64,000 nt of DNA from Alphaproteobacteria bacterium (GTDB lineage Bacteria; Pseudomonadota; Alphaproteobacteria; Rhizobiales; CAJQND01): NCBI GenBank assembly GCA_024227565.1, contig JAAEUE010000222.1, positions 1-64,000 of the forward strand, in the 5' to 3' direction. Each line of letters begins with the position of its first letter. Positions within the stretch are counted from its first letter, which is position 1. Of the stretch, positions 18,005-27,853 are shown piece after piece. The position numbers and the translations under genes were made by a program. The notes beneath the pieces are model-generated. The model saw only the letters and a list, made by a program, of their open reading frames with translations. It was not told where the DNA came from and made no database searches.

Positions 18005-18691
18005 ATGACCAACGAAAAATTCGGCGGAATTGAAGCATGCGTTTTTGACGCCTACGGCACCCTGTTCGACGTTCACGCCCCAGTCGCCAGCATGGCAAGC
18101 CAGATTGGCGAACATGCAGATGCGGTCTCCAACATGTGGCGGCAGAAGCAACTGCAGTACACCTGGCTCCGTACCCTCATGGGTGCGCACGCGCCGTTTT
18201 GGCAGGTGACAGGCGAGGCGTTGGATTTCGCCCTTTCCTTCCATGGCATCGAGGAGAGCGCCCTGCGCCAGCAGCTGATGGAGCTCTATTTTGCGCTCGA
18301 TGCCTACGATGACGCCCGCGATTGCCTGAACGCGCTGAAGATCGCCGGGTTGAAGACCGGCATCCTCTCCAACGGCAGCCCGGAAATGCTGGAGGGTGCG
18401 GTGTCATCAGCCGCCCTGGCCACGGTGCTTGACCAGGTCATCTCGGTCGAAGAGATCGGCGTCTTCAAGCCGGACAACCGGGTTTACCAGCTGGCCGTGG
18501 AACGGATGGGCGTCGCCGGGCCGGCCAATATCTGCTTTGTCTCCGCCAACACCTGGGACGCACAGGCAGGGGCACACTTTGGATATCAGGTGGCACGGAT
18601 AAATCGCTATGGCCTGCCCGATGACAACATGCCAGGCAAACCCAAGGTGCTGCTTGAGAGCTTGCGCGAGCTGCCGGAGATCGTTTCCTGA
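18005..18691 (+). CDS. (S)-2-haloacid dehalogenase (type II), HAD superfamily
   Basis: A 228-residue HAD hydrolase with the nucleophile in VFDAYGTLFDVHA (Asp near residue 13), the LSNGSPEML motif, the lysine and later residues in VFKPDNRVYQL, and FVSANTWDAQAGAHFG with the final acidic site, all typical of L-2-haloacid dehalogenase. The frame begins at a GTG at 17972, but the ATG at 18005 follows GAGAGGTGG. It converts L-2-haloacids to D-2-hydroxyacids in the cytoplasm; the true substrate may be different. It is divergent from the nitrile hydratase operon. Confidence 0.9.
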   Translation: MTNEKFGGIEACVFDAYGTLFDVHAPVASMASQIGEHADAVSNMWRQKQLQYTWLRTLMGAHAPFWQVTGEALDFALSFHGIEESALRQQLMELYFALDAYDDARDCLNALKIAGLKTGILSNGSPEMLEGAVSSAALATVLDQVISVEEIGVFKPDNRVYQLAVERMGVAGPANICFVSANTWDAQAGAHFGYQVARINRYGLPDDNMPGKPKVLLESLRELPEIVS

Positions 18692-18819
18692 CGACCATAG
18701 CTTGCTGCGGCGCACAAATTTTTACTTGATGAAATTCAGATAGTTACAGCGAGTTGGCTTCGTTTGGCAGTTTTCGGTTTTGGCCAACTCAACCACCTAC
18801 GCCCTAAGGTTGAATACTC

Positions 18820-19614
18820 CTAAACGCCTGCCGCCCGCAGGGCCGGCTCGCCCGTCTGGCCAGTGCGCCGGGCATGCCGGGCGCGGGCCGCATCGCCGAA
18901 CGCTTCAAACAGCTTCACTGAATCAGGATACTGAGCAGCCTTGTACTCCGGATGCCACTGCACCGACAAAGCAAAGTCCCGAGCCGCATCAATCGACACG
19001 GCCTCAACGGTGCCATCGGCCGCCGCCGCTTCAACGGTGAGCCCGTCGGCAAGGCGGTCGATGGCCTGCCGGTGTACGGTGTTGACCTTGGTTTCGGTGG
19101 TGCCCAGAATTTGATGCAGTACCCCGCCCGGCGTGATCGTTATCGAGTGAGCCGGCAGGTAGCGGAGGTTAACATCGCTCAGATGGCCGCGATGATCTTC
19201 GCGGCCTGGCTGGTCCTGAATCTCGGTCGCCACGGTTCCACCCATCACCACGTTGAGTTCCTGGTGACCCCGGCAGATGCAGAATAGGGGTATGGCCTGC
19301 TCAATGGCCAATTCGATGAGCGGCAGCGTGGTTGCGTCGCGCGAGTGGTCATAGGGCTCGTGCGCCGCCGTTGGTTCCGCGCCGAACAGGCTGGGATGCA
19401 CATTGGCCGGCGAGCCGGTGATGACGAGCCCATCGAGCGCTGAAACGAGATCGCGCAAAGCGTCCACATCACCTAGCGAGGGAATGAGCAAAGGGTGGCA
19501 CCTGGAAACGTCAGCCACGGCCACGGCATACTTGTCGCCCAGAATATGGAACGGCAAGCCTTCCTTCTCCATGGTGTCAGCAGGTAGTCCTACCAGAGGC
19601 CGTGCAGTGTGCAT
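18820..19614 (-). CDS. Gamma-glutamyl-gamma-aminobutyrate hydrolase-like class I glutamine amidotransferase
   Basis: A 264-residue peptidase C26 protein. The nucleophile cysteine is in CICRGHQELNVVMGG (C114) and the catalytic His-Glu pair in SVQWHPEY (near residue 220). DGLVITGSPANVHPS is the usual substrate-pocket segment. PuuD homologues cleave gamma-glutamyl amides in putrescine or related amine breakdown. No other Puu gene is near, so the exact substrate is open. It stands alone on the minus strand. Confidence 0.88.
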   Translation of the reverse strand: MHTARPLVGLPADTMEKEGLPFHILGDKYAVAVADVSRCHPLLIPSLGDVDALRDLVSALDGLVITGSPANVHPSLFGAEPTAAHEPYDHSRDATTLPLIELAIEQAIPLFCICRGHQELNVVMGGTVATEIQDQPGREDHRGHLSDVNLRYLPAHSITITPGGVLHQILGTTETKVNTVHRQAIDRLADGLTVEAAAADGTVEAVSIDAARDFALSVQWHPEYKAAQYPDSVKLFEAFGDAARARHARRTGQTGEPALRAAGV

Positions 19615-19684
19615 GGGTGCGCTCTCTCAGTGAGGTGTGTTGATCTGCTCTAACTATACCACGCAGCGGCAATTTCCAAGATCG

Positions 19685-20143
19685 CTAGAGCCACCTGCGC
19701 ACTGACCCGCAATAGGCCTCATAATCAGCCCCGAAGGTCTCTTTCAGAACCGCCTCTTCGGGCAGAATGAACCGATATTGAATGGCGGCCCAGAACAGCG
19801 GCACCGTGACCAGCGCACTCAGCGCGCCGAGAAGGACCACAATGCCGGCCAGGATCAACAAATCGGCAAGATAGATCGGGTTCCGGCTGATACGATAGGG
19901 TCCCTTGTCGATCAGCGCGGACGGGGTCTGACGCGGTATGACAGACGTTTTGAAACGCCAGAATGCGGCAATGGAATAGACCATGAGCGCCGCGCCCAGC
20001 CCAATCAAACCCCATCCGGCCACATCTTGGTACGGCACGGAAACCTGAAGCCAAGGCGCGTTCATCGCCAGCCCCCAGGCTGCAGCAACGCAGGCCACGA
20101 GCCAAATCGGAGGCAGGTCTATGAGCTCAGTAAGTTTCGACAT
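19685..20143 (-). CDS. Isoprenylcysteine carboxyl methyltransferase-family membrane protein
   Basis: A 152-residue membrane protein with about four helices and the ICMT/PEMT hallmark GPYRISRNPIYLADLLILAG, then EEAVLKETFGADYEAYCGSVRRWL at the end, where the SAM-binding tail lies. Bacterial members methylate unknown small molecules or lipids. It starts 9 bases after the gluconokinase stop and probably shares its transcript. Confidence 0.88.
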   Translation of the reverse strand: MSKLTELIDLPPIWLVACVAAAWGLAMNAPWLQVSVPYQDVAGWGLIGLGAALMVYSIAAFWRFKTSVIPRQTPSALIDKGPYRISRNPIYLADLLILAGIVVLLGALSALVTVPLFWAAIQYRFILPEEAVLKETFGADYEAYCGSVRRWL

Positions 20144-20152
20144 TCCGGCCCC

Positions 20153-20656
20153 TCACCGCTGCGCCGCGGCTGCTTCGGCAACAATCTGATCAACCATCTG
20201 TGCGGGCGTCAGTGCCACATCAAGCGCGAATGCGGCCTCATCTGGCGCTGGCGCCTCAAGCGCTTCAAGCTGGCTGTCCAACAGAGCGGGCGGCATGAAA
20301 TGATCCTGCCTGGAGTTGAGGCGAGAGAGCAGAAGATCTTTCGAGCCGTTCAGCAGCACAAACAGGATTTGTGGGTCCGCACTCCGCAGGCGGTCACGGT
20401 AGGATCGTTTCAGGGCCGAACACGCCAGCACCACCGTCTCGGCCGTTTCGCGGCTCTGCGCCAGTTCGGTGCTGATACGGTCAAGCCACGGCCAGCGGTC
20501 ATCGTCTGTCAGCGGATCGCCGGCGCTCATTTTCGCGCGGTTCTCCTGGGGGTGATACGCATCGCCCTCCATGAACACCCCGCCCAAACGGGTAGCCAGG
20601 GCAGTTCCGACCGTCGTCTTTCCGCAGCCGCAGGGTCCCATCATCACGAAAATCAC
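20153..20656 (-). CDS. gntK: Gluconokinase
   Basis: A 167-residue P-loop kinase of normal length. It has the Walker A GPCGCGKTTVG (residues 7-17), the GntK motif EGDAYHPQENRAKMSAGDPL followed by TDDDRWPWL, and ACSALKRSYRDRLR. It phosphorylates gluconate to 6-phosphogluconate for the pentose phosphate or Entner-Doudoroff route. No gluconate transporter is adjacent; it is followed by the ICMT-like gene. Confidence 0.95.
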   Translation of the reverse strand: MIFVMMGPCGCGKTTVGTALATRLGGVFMEGDAYHPQENRAKMSAGDPLTDDDRWPWLDRISTELAQSRETAETVVLACSALKRSYRDRLRSADPQILFVLLNGSKDLLLSRLNSRQDHFMPPALLDSQLEALEAPAPDEAAFALDVALTPAQMVDQIVAEAAAAQR

Positions 20657-20925
20657 GCCGTCATCTCCCTAAAGGTGCCCCACAAAAAGCATGACCTTAA
20701 CCCTATTGGCCAGTGCATTTGCCGATCAAGCAAGCGTTAGCGCTATCAGGGTTGAGTTTTACCTGTCTATAGGCTTTAACAACTCACCAACTGGGAGGGC
20801 GGTTACTTCGATGCCACCCGTCCAGATGTTTCCGAGCCGGCGTGAGGGACGTCCGGTGCCTCAAACCGCAGCCCACGGCACACGGCCGCCGGGACGCAAA
20901 CATTATACGATCAAGGGAGTATCTT

Positions 20926-22020
20926 ATGGATCGTCGTTCATTTATCAAAAAGGCCGGTGTGGCCGCAGGCGCAACAGCTGCAACAACAGCTCTTGCAACA
21001 CCTGCACTTTCGCAAAAAACCACGGACCTGGTGGTTGTCGCCACCTGGCCACGGGATTTTCCGGGCCTTGGCACCGGCGCCCAGCGTCTGGCAGCCCGCA
21101 TCGATCAGCTGACCGAGGGCCGCATCAAGGTTCAATATTTCGCCGCCGGCGAACGTGTTGGCGCCTTTGATTCCTTCGACGAAGTTGCTTCCGGCAACGC
21201 GCAAGCCTACCACGCTGCCGATTACTACTGGAAAGGCAAGCACCCGGCCTGGGCATACTTTACGTCGGTTCCGTTTGGCCTCACCCACGGCGAACACAAT
21301 GCCTGGATCCAGCACATGGGCGGCCAAGCCCTCTGGGACGAAGTGGCCGGCGGCTTTGGCCTGAAATGCCTGATGTCGGGCAGCACCGGCGTTCAGATGG
21401 GCGGCTGGTTCAACAAGGAAATCGAAAGCGCCGACGACCTGAAGGGTCTGAAAATGCGCATTCCAGGCCTTGGCGGCGACGTCATGGCCAAGCTCGGCGC
21501 TTCGCCGGTTTCGCTTCCTGGCGGCCAGATCTATGAAAACTTGGTGTCCGGCGCGATTGACGCAACCGAGTGGGTTGGCCCGTGGAACGACTTCTTCATG
21601 AAGTTCTATGAAGCGGCCAAATACTACTACTATCCAGGCATGCACGAAGCCGGCTCAACTCTTTCGTTTGGCATGAACGCCAAGTTCTGGGCCGACCTGC
21701 CGGCAATCGACAAGGAAATCATCAAGGCAGCGTGCGGCGAAGAGCACGTCTTCTCGATGTCTGAGTACAATGCCAACAACGGTACGTTCCTGGCCAAACT
21801 GATCAAGGAACATGGCGTACAGCTGCGTGAATTCTCCGACGACATCTACGACAGTTTCGGTGAAGCTGCCGCGGCGGTGTTTGAAGAAACCAAATCACAC
21901 AGTGATCTGGCAGCGCGCACCCACGCCAGCTTTGCGGCCGCACGCGCGGACGTTGGCGGCTGGATGAAGCTTTCGGAAGGCGCTTACTACCAACAGCGCA
22001 ACCGCGTGCTCGGCCTCTAA
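20926..22020 (+). CDS. TRAP transporter substrate-binding protein (DctP, TakP/FcbT1 type), Tat-exported
   Basis: A 364-residue periplasmic protein with a twin-arginine signal (MDRRSFIKKAGVAAGA, cleavage near ATPALS). The binding domain has WPRDFPGLGTGAQRLAARI at the start and AIDATEWVGPWNDFFMKFYEAAKYYYYPG, which marks the subgroup including TakP (2-oxo acids) and FcbT1 (chlorobenzoates). The frame opens at 20842, but the ATG at 20926 follows AAGGGAG and starts a full signal. It captures an organic acid for the two permease genes that follow; the ligand is not deducible. Confidence 0.93.
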   Translation: MDRRSFIKKAGVAAGATAATTALATPALSQKTTDLVVVATWPRDFPGLGTGAQRLAARIDQLTEGRIKVQYFAAGERVGAFDSFDEVASGNAQAYHAADYYWKGKHPAWAYFTSVPFGLTHGEHNAWIQHMGGQALWDEVAGGFGLKCLMSGSTGVQMGGWFNKEIESADDLKGLKMRIPGLGGDVMAKLGASPVSLPGGQIYENLVSGAIDATEWVGPWNDFFMKFYEAAKYYYYPGMHEAGSTLSFGMNAKFWADLPAIDKEIIKAACGEEHVFSMSEYNANNGTFLAKLIKEHGVQLREFSDDIYDSFGEAAAAVFEETKSHSDLAARTHASFAAARADVGGWMKLSEGAYYQQRNRVLGL

Positions 22021-22104
22021 TTTGCCGGGTTGGCCCCGAAAGGGCCGTATCATATTCGGGACGGGGCGTGCTGCCCCGTCCCGGTCATAACGAGGGTGAG
22101 GGTT

Positions 22105-23112
22105 ATGGCGGTGACTGAGAGCGCTGAGGCAACGGCCGATGGGCCATACAACTATTCTGGGATGACGCTTGGATTGCGCGCGTTTGCGTGGGCGATCGTG
22201 TGCGGAACCTTTGCTTTTCTGATTAATGTCTATTTGAATTTCTGGCAGGGCTGGCCGGGCGCCGGAATGGCGACCAGCGGCGGCGGCGGACGCGCCGCAG
22301 CACAGCTTCTGATCTATGCGTCAGCCATCTTGGCGCCCATTGCGCTTGTGATGCGCAGCAAGGAAAAATCCTTGCGCGAAGAAGGCGTCACGCTCGACCA
22401 GATTGCCAGATACATCATCCGTGCCGCGTTTTGGATGGCGTTGTTTGTGGGGATGGTGGACATGGTGATCTCCTTCCTGCGCGTTGAGGGCTTTCTGGCC
22501 AGTTTCGTTGGCGATAGCCTGACCACCCAACTGGGACGTTCTCAGTTTCGCGGCACTTACGTGCATATTCCGCTGATTGTGCTTTCTCTGGTGGTGGCCG
22601 CCTTCACGCGCACCCTTGGGTTCACCTGGCTGGCCTTGCTTGTGGTGGTCGCCGAATTGCTGATCGTGATCACCCGCTTCATCTTCTCCTATGAACAAGC
22701 CTTCATGGGCGACCTGGTTCGCTTTTGGTATGCCGGCCTGTTCCTGTTTGCCAGCGCCTACACGCTGGCGGAGGAAGGCCATGTGCGGGTTGACGTGCTC
22801 TATGCGGGCTTTCAGCAGAAAACCAGGGGCCTGGTGAACGTGATCGGCTCAATCTTCCTTGGCATCTCATTGTGCTGGGTGATCATCGTGCTCGGGATGG
22901 GCGGAAAATCGAGCATCATCACCTCCCCTTTGTTAACCTTTGAGGTCTCACAGTCGGGCTTTGGCATGTATGTCAAATACCTGATGGCGAGCTTCCTGGC
23001 GATTTTCGCTGTGTCCATGATGATCCAGTTCGCCGGCTACATGCTTGAAGCCTACGCCGACTACCGGGGCGATCCCGGTAATCGGAAACTTGAATCCGCA
23101 CCAGCCCACTAG
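22105..23112 (+). CDS. TRAP transporter small permease (DctQ), long form
   Basis: A 335-residue inner-membrane protein with about eight predicted helices, roughly twice the usual DctQ length. The C-terminal half (from about residue 190) is the DctQ-like part: FWYAGLFLFASAYTLAEEGHVRVDVLY is the conserved core. The N-terminal half carries extra helices around residues 24, 65, 112 and 155. The ATG at 22105 follows GAGGGTGAGGG; the frame opens earlier at 22030 but without a ribosome site. Second gene of the TRAP operon. Confidence 0.88.
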   Translation: MAVTESAEATADGPYNYSGMTLGLRAFAWAIVCGTFAFLINVYLNFWQGWPGAGMATSGGGGRAAAQLLIYASAILAPIALVMRSKEKSLREEGVTLDQIARYIIRAAFWMALFVGMVDMVISFLRVEGFLASFVGDSLTTQLGRSQFRGTYVHIPLIVLSLVVAAFTRTLGFTWLALLVVVAELLIVITRFIFSYEQAFMGDLVRFWYAGLFLFASAYTLAEEGHVRVDVLYAGFQQKTRGLVNVIGSIFLGISLCWVIIVLGMGGKSSIITSPLLTFEVSQSGFGMYVKYLMASFLAIFAVSMMIQFAGYMLEAYADYRGDPGNRKLESAPAH

Positions 23113-23136
23113 ATAACGAGATCGCGACCAAAGCTC

Positions 23137-25800
23137 ATGGAACTATTCTTCTTGGCAATGCTGGTGTTGATGATGGCGAGTGCGCTGGGCTCAGGATACC
23201 CGGTTGCCTTCGCCCTGCCCGGCTCGGCAATCATCACAATCGGGGTAGCAGCCTTATGCGGCTATCTCTTCGCCGGCGACAGCTCAGCATTTTTCGCACA
23301 CGGCAGCCCGGTGCAATGGTTGACCGCCGGTGTGACCAACTTCCGGGGGGTCTACTGGGAAGTTGAACGAGATACGCTGATAGCCATCCCCTTGTTCGTG
23401 TTCATGGGGATCATGCTGCAACGCTCCAAGATTGCCGAAGACCTTCTGGTGGCCATGGCCCAATTGTTCGGCCCGGTCCCCGGAGGCCTGGGCATTTCAG
23501 TGGTGTTCGTGGGTGCGCTTTTGGCAGCGACCACAGGCATCGTGGGCGCCACCGTGGTGGCCATGGGCCTGATCTCCCTGCCGGCCATGCTGCGCAACAA
23601 CTACTCTCACTCGCTGGCCACCGGCACCATTGCCGCATCAGGCACCCTCGGGCAGATTATCCCGCCGTCCATCGTTCTGATCATTCTGGCTGACCAACTT
23701 GCCAGCGCTGTCGATCAGGCCGACGCTTCGCGCAAGGCGCTTTATAAGGCCACGACCGGCCAGTTCGGCATGCCCTCTGAGTTCGGCGTGATTTCCACCA
23801 GCGCCGGCGACATGTTTCTTGGCGCGTTTATCCCGGGGCTCGTGCTTGTCGGGCTTTATATGGCGTTCATTCTGGTGTTTTCGTTCCTGAAGCCCAAGCA
23901 TGCGCCGGCTGTTGCGTTTGACGGCGCCTATGACCGCGCCTTTGCCGGCAAAATTCTGCTGATCCTGGTGCCGCCGCTAACCCTCATTTTCGTGGTTCTG
24001 GGCTCGATCATCATGGGCATCGCCACAGTGAACCAAGCCGGTGCTATTGGTGCTGCCGGTGCCATGGTGATGGCCGGATACCGCCTTGCAGAAGGCCGCA
24101 AAGACGCCTTCTATCCAGCGATCCTGGCGGTGGTTTCGCTCATTGCCGTGTTCATCATATCCAGCATCTTCAACGTCAACATCAAGAACGTGAAAACCTC
24201 CAGCGACATGCTGGGCATCGTTCTGTCGGTGATCGCCGTTACGGGCTTTATTGTGGCCTTGGTCTGGAGCGGCTGGCGAACGTTCAAAATCGAAGACACC
24301 ATGCGAGGCGTGATGGTCGATACCGCCAAGACCACGTCATTGGTGTTCATCATCCTTCTTGGCGCCGCCATGTTGACGGCCGCGTTCCGCGCCTTCGGCG
24401 GCGAAGAGCTTGTGCGCGAGTTCCTGACCAGCCTTCCAGGCGGCTTCTGGGCTCAGTTCATCATTGTGATGCTGGTGATCTTCGTGCTCGGGTTCTTCCT
24501 CGACTTCATCGAGATCGCCGTGGTTGTGGTGCCGATCGTAGCGCCAATCCTGCTGATGGATCCTGGCGCCAACGTCACCGCGGTGTGGCTCGGGGTGATG
24601 ATTGGCCTGAACATCCAAACATCGTTCCTCACGCCGCCCTTCGGTTTTGCCCTGTTCTATTTGCGCGGCGTTGCGCCGGCCATCGTCAAAACCACATCCA
24701 TGTACAAGGGCGTGATCGCCTTCATAAGCCTGCAGCTTCTGGCGTTGGTGATCGTGGGCCTCGCGCCAGGTTTGGTGAACTATCTGCCGAACCGCATCTC
24801 GCTCACGGCAAACACCGCCCCGCCGCCCATCAACCCGCGCCTGCAACATTGCATGGAGCAGTACATCTTCAACGAATACGCGGTCCGGGGCGACGAGCTC
24901 CGCGGCGCGATCGCCACCGCGGGCAAACTGGATGTGTCGTACTTGCCGAAGAAACTCAAATCAGCCACTGAGAAAGGCTTCAAGCAGGCCGCCTCTGTCT
25001 ATGGCCATCTGGAGACAATCGGCAAAGCTGAAGCGGCCCGCGACAAAGGCGCTGAAGGGTTCCGCGACCTCCACTTCCAGGTGCGAAGAATTCAAGGCGA
25101 CATGCGCAAGTTGGTTGTCGAGAAAAAGGCGCAAGGCGATACCCTTGGACGCTTGAAACGCCGGACACCGGTGGACCAGGCTGCTGTGGGCAAGGGCGAG
25201 GCTCACCTGGCGGAGATAGACAAAAAACTGGAAGCGCTGAAAGCCTCTATTCCGGCCAACTGGGATGCCGACAAGAAGGCGTTCGAAACTCTGCAGAAGG
25301 CCGACACCAAGGCTCGCAATAACTACCGCAACTCAGTGGACACAGCTTACAAATCTGTTGCTGATCTGATCACCGTGATTGAAGCGACCCCCAAGCTGGA
25401 AGCATTCAAAGGCGAGCTGAACGGCCTGACATCCAAGCTCGGCTCCCAGCAACCCAAAGAGGCCTCTGCAACGATCAATGAGCTCTCCAAGCGCATGCGC
25501 AAGATTGCCGGCGTGAAGAAGCTCCGGTCCGACCTGTCCTCGGCACGGCGGGCATTGCGCGGCAAGTCGCCCAACCTGGAGAAAGCCCAGGCTGGACTGG
25601 AAAAGGCCCTTGCAACGTTCGCTGATGATCTGAAGTGGCGCAAGAAGGCACAAACTGAGTTGTTGCCGGGCCTGAAGACCTACGAGGCGACCATCCGCGA
25701 CACGATCGGCCTGCGTCAGCAACGCCGGCTGCCGGAAGCTCAGGCCCTGTCGATTGCCCAGTGCAGCTCAAACCACCGGGACATCTCGTTGCACTTCTAA
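23137..25800 (+). CDS. TRAP transporter large permease (DctM) with about 335-residue C-terminal extension
   Basis: An 887-residue protein. Residues 1-551 form the DctM membrane domain (about fourteen helices; GLGISVVFVGALLAATTGIVGATVV and IPPSIVLIIL are typical). It is already longer than the classic 430 residues because of an insert around residues 225-400. Residues 552-887 are soluble, rich in Lys, Glu, Ala and Leu, and look helical and coiled; I recognise no catalytic domain. Two cysteines (LQHCMEQ and IAQCSSN) stand near its ends. The same frame continues without a break and base composition does not change, so this is a true fusion. Third gene of the operon. Confidence 0.88.
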   Translation: MELFFLAMLVLMMASALGSGYPVAFALPGSAIITIGVAALCGYLFAGDSSAFFAHGSPVQWLTAGVTNFRGVYWEVERDTLIAIPLFVFMGIMLQRSKIAEDLLVAMAQLFGPVPGGLGISVVFVGALLAATTGIVGATVVAMGLISLPAMLRNNYSHSLATGTIAASGTLGQIIPPSIVLIILADQLASAVDQADASRKALYKATTGQFGMPSEFGVISTSAGDMFLGAFIPGLVLVGLYMAFILVFSFLKPKHAPAVAFDGAYDRAFAGKILLILVPPLTLIFVVLGSIIMGIATVNQAGAIGAAGAMVMAGYRLAEGRKDAFYPAILAVVSLIAVFIISSIFNVNIKNVKTSSDMLGIVLSVIAVTGFIVALVWSGWRTFKIEDTMRGVMVDTAKTTSLVFIILLGAAMLTAAFRAFGGEELVREFLTSLPGGFWAQFIIVMLVIFVLGFFLDFIEIAVVVVPIVAPILLMDPGANVTAVWLGVMIGLNIQTSFLTPPFGFALFYLRGVAPAIVKTTSMYKGVIAFISLQLLALVIVGLAPGLVNYLPNRISLTANTAPPPINPRLQHCMEQYIFNEYAVRGDELRGAIATAGKLDVSYLPKKLKSATEKGFKQAASVYGHLETIGKAEAARDKGAEGFRDLHFQVRRIQGDMRKLVVEKKAQGDTLGRLKRRTPVDQAAVGKGEAHLAEIDKKLEALKASIPANWDADKKAFETLQKADTKARNNYRNSVDTAYKSVADLITVIEATPKLEAFKGELNGLTSKLGSQQPKEASATINELSKRMRKIAGVKKLRSDLSSARRALRGKSPNLEKAQAGLEKALATFADDLKWRKKAQTELLPGLKTYEATIRDTIGLRQQRRLPEAQALSIAQCSSNHRDISLHF

Positions 25801-25903
25801 CGTGGGTGAATTTGCTCCGGTTAGATAGCTAACCATCTGTCTGGACAGTGCCATCACGTTTCGCCATTATCGCGTTTGCCGCACTGGCGGGAGGGAACAG
25901 GCC

Positions 25904-27853
25904 ATGGCAATTGAAACCGAATGGCGCGACTATGATATGCTTGTTGTCGGCTCCGGCGGAGCCGGTGCACACGCGGCGCGCGCAGCCGCTGAGGCCGGCG
26001 CCAATGTGCTGCTGGTGTCCAAGGATCCGATTGGCTGCTCGGACATAAAAATCTCCGAAGGCATTGCCGCCGTCCGCCAAACCGGGGCAGAGGACGACAG
26101 CGAAGAGGCTCTCTCTGAAAACCTGAAGATGGCCGGCGGCGACCTACCGCTGCAATCGATCACCGATGCCTTCGCGCAAGACAGCAAAAGCGCCTATGAC
26201 ACGTACCGGGCCCATGGCCTGCGGCCGGGCATTAATGCAGAGCGCAGCGCACCCCAACCGTTGCCCCTGCCCATGGGCGGGCATACCAAGCGCCGCTCTG
26301 TGGGGCACAAGAATTCCGGCGTTGCGTTCGGGCATGCAAACTGGGATGCCGTGGTTCAAGGCAACCGCATTGATTACCTGGAAGATGCCTGGTTCCTGGA
26401 TCTTGTGACCGATGACAGCGGCGTACAGAAACGCATTGTTGGCGGCCTCGTTTATGACGCAGCGCGCGGGCTCATCGTTGCGGTGCGTGCGCCCGCCGTG
26501 GTGATGGCAGCAGGCGGCCTTTCAACGCTCTATTTCCCGAAGACAGACACGATGCGCGGCAACACGGGCGACAGCTATGCTGCGGCAGCGCGCGCCGGGG
26601 CTGAGCTTGTGGATATGGAGCAGGTGCAGTTCCTGCCTTTCTGCCTCGCCTCCCCGCCTTCCTATGAGGGCCTGTTGTGCGGCGAGCCGGTCGCGGCAAG
26701 CTTCCTCGGTGTGTTGCGCGACAGCAAGGGCAATGTGATCCTGGATGGGGTTTACCTGCGCACCAGGGCTGAATGTTCAGCCGCCATCATGCGCGCGGTG
26801 GAGGCCGGCAACGGCAGCCCAAACGGCGGTGCCTATTTGGACATGACGGCCAACAAGACGCCGCCGCGTTCAGGCCCATACTTTATGAAATTCCTGGAAA
26901 CCTGCCTGCCTTCAGCCTACCGCAACGCCCGCCAGGCGCTGGGCAAAGCGGCGGCCAAGTGCGATGAGCCCTGGGAGGTGCGCCCAGGTGCCCACTATCA
27001 TATGGGCGGCATCCGCACCAACGAACATGGCGCTTCTGTGGGCGGCGACGGCGACGGCAAGACCGAGAACGGCCTTGCAGGCCTATTCGCAGCTGGCCAG
27101 GCCATGGGCGGCGTCTTCGGCGCCAATCGTCTTGGCTCCACCTCGCTGACGGAAGGCGCCGTGTTTGGCGCCAGAGCCGGCAAGGCAGCCGCCGATACCG
27201 CCCGGATGTCTTCGGGCATCGACGATGAACCTTTTGGGCCCATGATCGACGCGGTGAAAGCGCGCTTCGGCCAGTCCGGCACAGAAGCAGCCGCGACGTT
27301 GAAGCTCGATCTGCAGAAAGAATGCTGGACCTCAATCGGACCGCTGCGCACCGCAGACAAGTTGAGCCAGATTGATGGAATGATGGACGATTGGGAAGCG
27401 CGTCGCGGCAACGTGGCCATCCCCTCCTATGCGGTATGGAACCAGGCCTTCGTCGAGTTTGAGGAGCTGCGCAACATGCTGGAGACGGCAAAACTGGTGT
27501 CAGCTGCAGCACGCGAGCGCGACGGCAGCCTGGGCGGCCATGTGCGGCTCGATTGCGGTGAAACCTCCGCGTTCTCCAAACCTTACTCCACCCTGGTGGC
27601 ACGCGGCGATGACGGTTCCGTGGCTGTGTGGCGCGTCGCCAGAACAGCCACCCCGATTGGCCGCATCATCTCCTACAAAATCCAGGAGAATTGGCGAAAG
27701 GTGCAAGTCAAACTTCTGCGCATCTTGCCGGCCGGGCTCCAGGACAAAAGGCTGGAGGCGCGTTACCGTGCCATAATGGGGGCCAGCGGCGGTGCTCCGG
27801 AGGTCATTCCCGGCGGGCCTGACGGAGCCATTGGCGAGGCGACAAAGGCGTGA
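25904..27853 (+). CDS. FAD-binding fumarate reductase / succinate dehydrogenase-like flavoprotein
   Basis: A 649-residue protein of the FrdA/SdhA/NadB family: MLVVGSGGAGAHAARAAAEAGANVLLVSK binds the FAD ADP part, RPGAHYHMGGIRTNEHG (near residue 362) holds the histidine of the active site, and GVFGANRLGSTSLTEGAVFGARAG is the C-terminal FAD loop. The C-terminal helical domain (residues 490-580) is like FrdA. It starts with a GGAGGG ribosome site, 103 bases after the DctM gene. With the next gene it forms a soluble two-subunit dehydrogenase or reductase; there is no membrane anchor gene. The substrate is probably the acid brought in by the TRAP transporter. Confidence 0.88.
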   Translation: MAIETEWRDYDMLVVGSGGAGAHAARAAAEAGANVLLVSKDPIGCSDIKISEGIAAVRQTGAEDDSEEALSENLKMAGGDLPLQSITDAFAQDSKSAYDTYRAHGLRPGINAERSAPQPLPLPMGGHTKRRSVGHKNSGVAFGHANWDAVVQGNRIDYLEDAWFLDLVTDDSGVQKRIVGGLVYDAARGLIVAVRAPAVVMAAGGLSTLYFPKTDTMRGNTGDSYAAAARAGAELVDMEQVQFLPFCLASPPSYEGLLCGEPVAASFLGVLRDSKGNVILDGVYLRTRAECSAAIMRAVEAGNGSPNGGAYLDMTANKTPPRSGPYFMKFLETCLPSAYRNARQALGKAAAKCDEPWEVRPGAHYHMGGIRTNEHGASVGGDGDGKTENGLAGLFAAGQAMGGVFGANRLGSTSLTEGAVFGARAGKAAADTARMSSGIDDEPFGPMIDAVKARFGQSGTEAAATLKLDLQKECWTSIGPLRTADKLSQIDGMMDDWEARRGNVAIPSYAVWNQAFVEFEELRNMLETAKLVSAAARERDGSLGGHVRLDCGETSAFSKPYSTLVARGDDGSVAVWRVARTATPIGRIISYKIQENWRKVQVKLLRILPAGLQDKRLEARYRAIMGASGGAPEVIPGGPDGAIGEATKA

